A stretch of DNA of 64,000 bases from Candidatus Cryptobacteroides faecipullorum (GTDB lineage: Bacteria; Bacteroidota; Bacteroidia; Bacteroidales; UBA932): assembly GCA_017694885.1 (NCBI GenBank), contig JADIMH010000065.1:21453-85452 (forward strand). The letters run 5' to 3'. The number at the start of each line of letters is the position of its first letter. Position 1 is the stretch's first letter. Positions 58,984-64,000 of this stretch are shown here, piece by piece. The notes beneath the pieces are model-generated. The model searched no databases and was not told the DNA's origin. It saw only the letters and a program-made list of their open reading frames with translations. The translations under genes were made by a program, and so were the position numbers.

Positions 58984-60735
58984 ATGTCAGATTATATAGT
59001 ATCAGCCAGAAAATACAGGCCGGACAGTTTCGAGACGCTTATCGGCCAGGACAACATAGCCCAGACCCTTAAAAACTCGATTCTCAGGGGACAGCTTGCC
59101 CATGCATATCTGTTCTGCGGGCCGAGAGGCGTCGGCAAGACCAGTACGGCACGTATATTCGCAAAGACCATAAACTGTTCCGACCCCACTCCGGATATGG
59201 AACCTTGCGGGAAATGCGAGTCCTGCATCTCATTCGCCGAGGGCAGATCCTACTGCATCCATGAACTCGATGCTGCGTCAAACAACGGTGTAGATGACAT
59301 CAAGGCGCTTATGGACCAGGTGCGCATCCCTCCACAGGTCGGGAAATACAGCGTCTATATAATAGATGAGGTCCATATGCTGTCGCAGGCCGCTTTCAAT
59401 GCTTTTCTGAAAACCCTTGAAGAGCCGCCGGCCCATGCTATTTTCATACTGGCCACTACGGAAAAGCACAAGATTCTCCCTACGATCCTTTCAAGGTGCC
59501 AGACATACGACTTCAACAGGATCACAGTCGACAACATCGTCCGGAATCTGAGAAACATAGCGGACAAGGAAAACATACATATCGATGACGAATCCCTGCA
59601 TGTAATAGCACACAAGGCTGACGGAGCGATGAGGGACGCACTGACTATCTTCGACCAGACAGTCGCTTTCTGCGGCACTGACGTCAGATACCAGGATGTA
59701 CTCAAAAACCTTAACGTACTGGATTATGAGCACTGTTTCATGCTGGTGGAGGATTTCCTGAAAGGGGATTATGCGGCTGCGTTGCTGAAATTCGATGAAA
59801 TCCTATCAAAAGGATTCAATGCCCTCCATTTCATGGCTGCCCTCAGTTCCCATTTCAGGGACCTCGCGGTAAGCAAAAGCGCCGGACTCGAAGCTCTTCT
59901 TGATCTTCCGGATTCGTTGAAGAAAAAATACAGGGAACAGGCAGGAAGATGCCCTATGCAATTTCTGTACGAAGCACTCAATATAACTACGGCCTGTGAA
60001 TCAGGTTACAGAGCCAGCATAAACCAGAGGCTCCATATCGAGTTCGCTCTGATGAAACTCAGTTTCCTTATGCAGAAAATGCAGCAGGCTCCCGTAAAGG
60101 CGGCTGCCGCCCCCGCTGCAGCAGTAACTCCCGCCGCCTCGCCGAAGGAACAGCCGGCAGCAGTCCGTAAGGAAACTGCTGAAAGACCGGCAACGGCCGC
60201 CACCGGTACGGAAACAGACAGGGAAACTTTAAGGAACGATATGCCCAAAAGACGTCCGGGAAGAGCCTCATCTCCGTCCGCATCCCTGTCCATCAAGTCA
60301 CTGATGAGCGAAAAGGAGGAAGCGCTTTCAGGCAAAGAAACACCGGCCGTACAGTCATCCGAAATCCCTGATGACGAGGTCTTGAGACTCAAATGGAAAG
60401 ACCTTGCCGCACTGTATGCGTCAAAGCCGAGACTTTCCAACACACTGAACTCCTCTACGCTTGAAATATCTCTTCAGGACGGGGCGAAATATATGACATT
60501 CAGTGTTCTGAATGTCGCCCAAAAAGACTGGATAGAATCAAAGCTCCTGCATGAACTGGAGAAATCTTTCCGCAGGCTGACCGGTTCGGACAGGATCTAC
60601 CTGAGAGTATCCGTCATTCCGGATACAGAGGTGAAACAGACCATATACATGCCGAGCGAACAGGCAAAGGATCTGATGTCAAAGAACGAAGAAGTCAAAA
60701 ACCTCATCAAGGACTTCGAACTGGATGTAAAATAA
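58984..60735 (+). CDS. dnaX: DNA polymerase III subunit gamma/tau
   Basis: DnaX is the clamp-loader ATPase. The start at 58984 gives 583 residues. Walker A GPRGVGKT is at residues 46-53, the zinc module has Cys65, Cys75, Cys78 and Cys81 (CGKCESC), and the sensor/Walker B region reads IIDEVHM followed by AFLKTLEEPPAHAIFILATTE. The SRC motif is in ILSRCQTYDF. An Ala/Pro-rich linker (about residues 370-455) joins the N-terminal ATPase to a small C-terminal domain. I see no convincing -1 frameshift slippery site, so a separate gamma product is not indicated. lptB follows 17 bases later. Confidence 0.96.
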   Translation: MSDYIVSARKYRPDSFETLIGQDNIAQTLKNSILRGQLAHAYLFCGPRGVGKTSTARIFAKTINCSDPTPDMEPCGKCESCISFAEGRSYCIHELDAASNNGVDDIKALMDQVRIPPQVGKYSVYIIDEVHMLSQAAFNAFLKTLEEPPAHAIFILATTEKHKILPTILSRCQTYDFNRITVDNIVRNLRNIADKENIHIDDESLHVIAHKADGAMRDALTIFDQTVAFCGTDVRYQDVLKNLNVLDYEHCFMLVEDFLKGDYAAALLKFDEILSKGFNALHFMAALSSHFRDLAVSKSAGLEALLDLPDSLKKKYREQAGRCPMQFLYEALNITTACESGYRASINQRLHIEFALMKLSFLMQKMQQAPVKAAAAPAAAVTPAASPKEQPAAVRKETAERPATAATGTETDRETLRNDMPKRRPGRASSPSASLSIKSLMSEKEEALSGKETPAVQSSEIPDDEVLRLKWKDLAALYASKPRLSNTLNSSTLEISLQDGAKYMTFSVLNVAQKDWIESKLLHELEKSFRRLTGSDRIYLRVSVIPDTEVKQTIYMPSEQAKDLMSKNEEVKNLIKDFELDVK

Positions 60736-60752
60736 TTTAACCGGAATTTTTT

Positions 60753-61535
60753 ATGAAACTGCGTTGCGAAAACCTCGTCAAGAAATATGGAGTGAGAACT
60801 GTCGTAAAAGGAGTCTCAATGGAGGTATCACAAGGTGAAATCGTGGGTTTCCTCGGGCCTAACGGTGCCGGCAAAACCACCAGCTTCTACATGATAACCG
60901 GCCTGATCGTCCCTAATGCAGGAAGGATTTTCCTCGATGACGAGGACATAACATCGCTTCCGATGTATAAACGGGCCCAGAAAGGCGTCGGATACCTGGC
61001 ACAGGAAGCCTCGGTATTCAGAAGGCTTTCTGTCGAAGAAAACATAATGTCTGTCATGGAAATGTCTTCTTATACGAAAGCCGAGAGGAAAGAAAGGCTC
61101 GAATCGCTCATCGATGAATTCAACCTGCATAAAGTAAGGAAAAGCCTCGGCATACAGCTCTCGGGAGGAGAAAGACGGCGCTGCGAAATAGCACGGGCTC
61201 TTGCCATAGACCCTAAATTCATCCTGCTGGACGAACCGTTCGCCGGAGTGGACCCGATAGCGGTAGAAGACATACAGTATATCATAGCAAAGCTGAAATA
61301 CAAGAACATAGGCGTCATCATCACCGACCACAATGTAGGTGAAACCCTGGCCATTATCGACAGAGCCTATCTGCTCTATGAAGGCAATATCCTTCAGAGC
61401 GGGACTCCTGAAGCACTGGCAGGAGATGATGAAGTCCGCACCAAATATCTGGGTTCCAACTTCATACTGAAAAGATCCTCTGCCTTTGAAAAGGCACAGG
61501 CAGAACACCGCAGAATGACCGGAGAAGAATCCTAA
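60753..61535 (+). CDS. lptB: LPS export ABC transporter ATPase LptB
   Basis: LptB powers lipopolysaccharide transport from the inner membrane through the Lpt bridge. The 260-residue protein has Walker A GPNGAGKT (residues 35-42), signature LSGGERRR, Walker [14 protein letters not shown] and the H-loop ITDHNV. The LptB-specific [14 protein letters not shown] follows Walker A. The C-terminal tail ([19 protein letters not shown]) is longer than in E. coli (241). The other lpt genes are not in the window. Confidence 0.96.
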   Translation: MKLRCENLVKKYGVRTVVKGVSMEVSQGEIVGFLGPNGAGKTTSFYMITGLIVPNAGRIFLDDEDITSLPMYKRAQKGVGYLAQEASVFRRLSVEENIMSVMEMSSYTKAERKERLESLIDEFNLHKVRKSLGIQLSGGERRRCEIARALAIDPKFILLDEPFAGVDPIAVEDIQYIIAKLKYKNIGVIITDHNVGETLAIIDRAYLLYEGNILQSGTPEALAGDDEVRTKYLGSNFILKRSSAFEKAQAEHRRMTGEES

Positions 61536-61570
61536 ACGGCAGAAAAGGATAAGACGCCCATAACTTAAAC

Positions 61571-61605
61571 AAAAGAGGAGACAACAAGTTGCTGTCTCCT
61601 CTTTT
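61571..61605. terminator. Bidirectional terminator between lptB and the L28/L33 operon
   Basis: AAAAGAGGAGACA (61571-61583) pairs with TGTCTCCTCTTTT (61593-61605). The A-run and T-run of the stem base give usable tails in both directions. Confidence 0.85.
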
Positions 61606-61624
61606 CATATGACTTTTGACTGAA

Positions 61625-61783
61625 TTAATGCTTAGCGAAGAAATCTTTCACTTTATCAGCCTCAATGAGTTCTTCCTTGAACATGTATGCTCCGGTCTTT
61701 GGAGATTTGTCCATACGGATACATTTTACCATACTCTTAGCACCAGACTTGGCACTGAAGGTTGCGACTGCTTTCTTTGCCAT
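61625..61783 (-). CDS. DUF4295 small basic protein (possible ribosomal protein)
   Basis: The 52-residue protein (MAKKAVATFS...FFAKH) is basic, with the C-x-RMDKSPKTGAYMF core and the EADKVKDFFAK end typical of DUF4295. It begins 17 bases after the rpmG stop and is the third gene of the rpmB-rpmG-DUF4295 unit, an arrangement conserved in Bacteroidota as I recall. I also recall that a Bacteroidota-specific ribosomal protein of similar size has been seen in ribosome structures; whether this is the same protein is uncertain. Confidence 0.85.
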   Translation of the reverse strand: MAKKAVATFSAKSGAKSMVKCIRMDKSPKTGAYMFKEELIEADKVKDFFAKH

Positions 61784-61800
61784 AAGTAATAATCCTCCAA

Positions 61801-61989
61801 TTATTTGATTTCACGATGAAGAGTCACTTTCTTCAGGTACGGATTATATTTCATACGCTCCAGACGCTGAGTTGTATTCTTCTTGTTTTTGGTTGTGATG
61901 TATCTTGATATACCCGGTACACCGCTTTCACGCTGCTCAGTGCACTCCAAAACTACCTGCACCCTGTTGCCTTTTGCTTTCTTTGCCAT
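61801..61989 (-). CDS. rpmG: 50S ribosomal protein L33
   Basis: The 62-residue protein has the L33 pattern: [26 protein letters not shown] and [11 protein letters not shown]. Only one cysteine remains, so this is the non-zinc-binding (C-) form. It lies between rpmB and DUF4295. Confidence 0.95.
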   Translation of the reverse strand: MAKKAKGNRVQVVLECTEQRESGVPGISRYITTKNKKNTTQRLERMKYNPYLKKVTLHREIK

Positions 61990-62001
61990 ATCCGACGAAA
62001 A

Positions 62002-62244
62002 TTAAACAAGGTTAATAAATCCTTTACTCTGAGCATCCTTGATAACCGCATCGAGACCATTCTTTTCAATAGTCCTTATGCCCTTGCAAGATACTTTAAG
62101 AGTCACAAACCTCTGCTCTGCCTCAGACCAGAACTTCTTGGTCTTGAGATTCAGGGCGAAAATGCGCTTCGTGCGCCTCTTGGAATGGGAAACATTGTTT
62201 CCGACCATTCTCTTTCTTCCTGTAACTTGACAAACCTTTGCCAT
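62002..62244 (-). CDS. rpmB: 50S ribosomal protein L28
   Basis: The 80-residue protein starts CQVTGRKRMVGNNVSHSKRRTKR, the L28 signature, and continues with FALNLKTKKFWSEAEQRFVTLKVS. It leads the rpmB-rpmG-DUF4295 unit. A TAnnTTTG -7 is not obvious directly upstream. Confidence 0.96.
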   Translation of the reverse strand: MAKVCQVTGRKRMVGNNVSHSKRRTKRIFALNLKTKKFWSEAEQRFVTLKVSCKGIRTIEKNGLDAVIKDAQSKGFINLV

Positions 62245-62321
62245 TATATATAACTTTTTTAATTATTTCACAATTTGGGGCTGCAAATATCGTATAAAAA
62301 ATCCTGAAAAACAAGAGTTTC

Positions 62322-63671
62322 CTATACAAACTTGAAGAATCTGCGCCACCTGATATTCTTTGGGAACGACTTGTTTCGGTCAGACGAAAACCATACAAGA
62401 GCCGGTTTTCCGACAATATGGTCTTCAGGGACAAATCCCCAGTATCTTGAATCGAGGGAATTGTGTCTGTTGTCGCCCATCATAAAATAATAATCCTGTC
62501 TGAAAGTATAGCTGCTGCTCTCCGTCCCGTTGATAAGAATCCTTCCGTCACCTGTGACTTCAAGATCATTACCCTCATAAGCCGTGATGATTCTCTCGTA
62601 CAGAGGAAGGTTCAGAGTGTCAAGCCCGACAGTAGCTCCTTTCCGGGGAATCCATATCGGCCCGTAGTTGTCTCTTGTCCACCGGAAATTCTCCTTGAAC
62701 GGGAAAAGGGTCAGATATGAGTCTGCATAATCCGGAGGATACCTGTCGATGTTGCGGCTTATGTCAATTACATTGGCATACCCGGAGACCTCTTTTTTCA
62801 TGGCCTCTGTCAGAGGCATCGCCGGATACCCGGGCAACTGGGGACTGTACTCCAGCTCTGCGGTGTTGATCCCAAGCCTGTCAAGATTCCTCGGGTTGAT
62901 CTTTCCTCCGTTCGTTATGACAGTATAGGTATTCTGTATGCCAGGATATTCCTCCTGAGGGATAGAATTGACATACACCTTGCCGTCAATCACCTGGAGC
63001 GTGTCACCTGCCACGGCTACGCATCTTTTCACATAGTGGTCCTTCTTGTCCATTGGGCGTACTTTCACCGGTCCGTACTGACGGATTGCATAATCCCTTC
63101 CGAGCAGTCTGCAGAACATGTAGTAATCTTCTGCAGGTACCTTGGTCAAGACAGTGTCTCCGTTAGGAAAGCCGAACACTACATAATCGCCCCTTTTTAC
63201 ATGTCCGAAACCTTTCAGCCTCCTGTAGTCATTCTGGATAAGAGTCGAATAGGATTCCTTTCCAGAAGGCAGTACATTGTGCGTGAAAGGCACAGTAAGC
63301 GGTGTCTGCGGTATTCTCGGACCATATGCAAGCTTGCTCACAAACAGATGGTCACCTGTCAGAAGCGAACTTTCCATTGATGAAGAAGGAATCTTGAATG
63401 CCTGGAAAAAGAAAGTATTCAAAAAAGTGACGACAATAACTGCGAAAATGATGGCATCAAGCCAGTCAAGCAGGATATTGTGCTTCTCCCCTTCCTTATA
63501 GTATTTCTTCCAGAATACCCATTTCACCTTTCTGGTGATATGGTGGTCGAAAATGACGACAAGACCGAAGAGCCACCAGTAATTTCCAAGCCAGATCACC
63601 CACAAAAGATAGAGTAAGGCCCAGAAACTGAACCTCGTCCACCTGTTGTGATAAAATTCCTTCCAGCTCAC
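62322..63671 (-). CDS. lepB: Signal peptidase I
   Basis: LepB cleaves signal peptides at the inner membrane. The start is a GTG at 63671, 9 bases after the rplT stop, because no ATG is available without losing the first membrane segments. The 449-residue length is large for the family. Membrane helices are at about residues 15-40 and 70-90. The catalytic Ser98 lies in IPSSSMESSL and the Lys215 in YVKRCVAVAGD. The C-terminal YYFMMGDNRHNSLDSRYWGFVPEDHIVGKPALVWFS is the conserved box E region. An insertion of roughly 110 residues between boxes accounts for the size, as in other Bacteroidota LepB. Confidence 0.95.
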   Translation of the reverse strand: MSWKEFYHNRWTRFSFWALLYLLWVIWLGNYWWLFGLVVIFDHHITRKVKWVFWKKYYKEGEKHNILLDWLDAIIFAVIVVTFLNTFFFQAFKIPSSSMESSLLTGDHLFVSKLAYGPRIPQTPLTVPFTHNVLPSGKESYSTLIQNDYRRLKGFGHVKRGDYVVFGFPNGDTVLTKVPAEDYYMFCRLLGRDYAIRQYGPVKVRPMDKKDHYVKRCVAVAGDTLQVIDGKVYVNSIPQEEYPGIQNTYTVITNGGKINPRNLDRLGINTAELEYSPQLPGYPAMPLTEAMKKEVSGYANVIDISRNIDRYPPDYADSYLTLFPFKENFRWTRDNYGPIWIPRKGATVGLDTLNLPLYERIITAYEGNDLEVTGDGRILINGTESSSYTFRQDYYFMMGDNRHNSLDSRYWGFVPEDHIVGKPALVWFSSDRNKSFPKNIRWRRFFKFV

Positions 63672-63680
63672 CTTACAAGA

Positions 63681-64000
63681 TTATTTTACAGAGTTGATAA
63701 TCGCCTCGAATGCCTGAGGATTATTCATGGCAAGGTCTGCAAGCACCTTACGGTTAAGGCCGATATTCTGTTTTGCTATCCTGCCCATGAACTGTGAATA
63801 GTTCATACCGTACTGACGTGCAGCAGCGTTGATTCTCTGGATCCAGAGCGCACGGAAGGAACGCTTCTTGGCCTTACGGTCACGATAAGCGTATGTGAGA
63901 CCTTTTTCGTAGGTGTTCTTCGCTACTGTCCAGACATTCTTTCTTGAAAGAAAATTACCGCGGGTTCTCTTGAGAATCTTTTTGCGGCGAGCCCTTGAGG
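63681..64000 (-). CDS. rplT: 50S ribosomal protein L20 (partial, 5' end outside the window)
   Basis: The minus strand reads the C-terminal 106 codons of L20, with [64 protein letters not shown] and ending in INSVK. L20 binds 23S rRNA early in assembly. The gene continues past base 64000. lepB starts 9 bases after its stop, so the two may be co-transcribed. Confidence 0.95.
   Translation of the reverse strand, partial: SRARRKKILKRTRGNFLSRKNVWTVAKNTYEKGLTYAYRDRKAKKRSFRALWIQRINAAARQYGMNYSQFMGRIAKQNIGLNRKVLADLAMNNPQAFEAIINSVK

Noticed and set aside
59920..59932. A-rich run in dnaX as a programmed frameshift site
   Set aside because: It lies within the conserved ATPase/oligomerisation part, without a convincing downstream pseudoknot, and the frame continues through an intact tau-like domain.
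1..64000. CRISPR arrays, rRNA genes, insertion sequences, prophage genes, restriction or toxin-antitoxin systems
   Set aside because: None were seen by eye on either strand: no regularly spaced repeats, no transposase or integrase motifs, and no gene-free stretch long enough for rRNA.

Overview
The window is a chromosomal segment from a member of the Bacteroidales (phylum Bacteroidota), probably a gut or host-associated species. The evidence is a SusC/SusD pair with a sulfatase and a GH20 hexosaminidase, a NigD-type lipoprotein, an ECF sigma factor beside a membrane-spanning anti-sigma/beta-barrel hybrid, the Bacteroidota-specific small protein DUF4295 next to L28/L33, a eukaryote-like GT3 glycogen synthase, and repeated promoter -7 boxes of the form TAnnTTTG with weak or absent Shine-Dalgarno sequences. 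I see no rRNA, CRISPR array, phage, integrase or insertion sequence, and no gene-free stretch longer than about 200 bases. The genes are tightly packed, with many 4-base ATGA overlaps.

Layout. 1-5024: the end of a periplasmic-binding-protein-like gene, then (minus strand) trxB-bamD-rpoZ-recN. 5169-7767: nigD, an ECF sigma factor and a dual-membrane anti-sigma/barrel protein in one plus-strand operon. 7832-7907: tRNA-His. 7954-17153: a polysaccharide utilisation locus (sulfatase, SusD, SusC, GH20) that looks aimed at sulfated, N-acetylhexosamine-containing host glycans. 17277-31421: mostly housekeeping genes (PycB/OadA-like carboxyltransferase, SDR, Fur-family regulator, GT4, bcp, upp, radC, an OPA-family transporter, a HAD phosphatase, lspA, a DksA-like protein, ileS). 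31551-35406: cvpA, tsaB, a TlpA-like lipoprotein, HIT, greA and a small membrane protein. 35463-48607: a long minus-strand run xseA-xseB-glgB-GH133-GT4-GH57-(GT3 synthase fused to GT35 phosphorylase)-ribF, in effect a complete glycogen/alpha-glucan cluster. 48759-64000: engB, prs, a small Cys-rich protein, der, a very large sensor kinase, rlmH, DUF4783, an M16 peptidase, dnaX, lptB, DUF4295-rpmG-rpmB, lepB and the end of rplT.

Most notable observations: (a) a compact nigD/ECF/dual-membrane anti-sigma locus; (b) a synthase-phosphorylase fusion inside the glycogen cluster; (c) a carboxyltransferase whose biotinyl-like domain lacks the biotin-accepting lysine; (d) an exact sigma-54-type promoter in a short intergenic gap followed by a strong terminator, which could be a small RNA gene; (e) an IleRS with a GxHH signature instead of HxGH; (f) a near-perfect inverted repeat at the promoter of a Fur-family gene that has lost the usual zinc cysteines.

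Family assignments come from reading motifs and recalling relatives. No database search was possible. Start codons were adjusted where a promoter -7 box, an overlap or family length argued against the longest reading frame.
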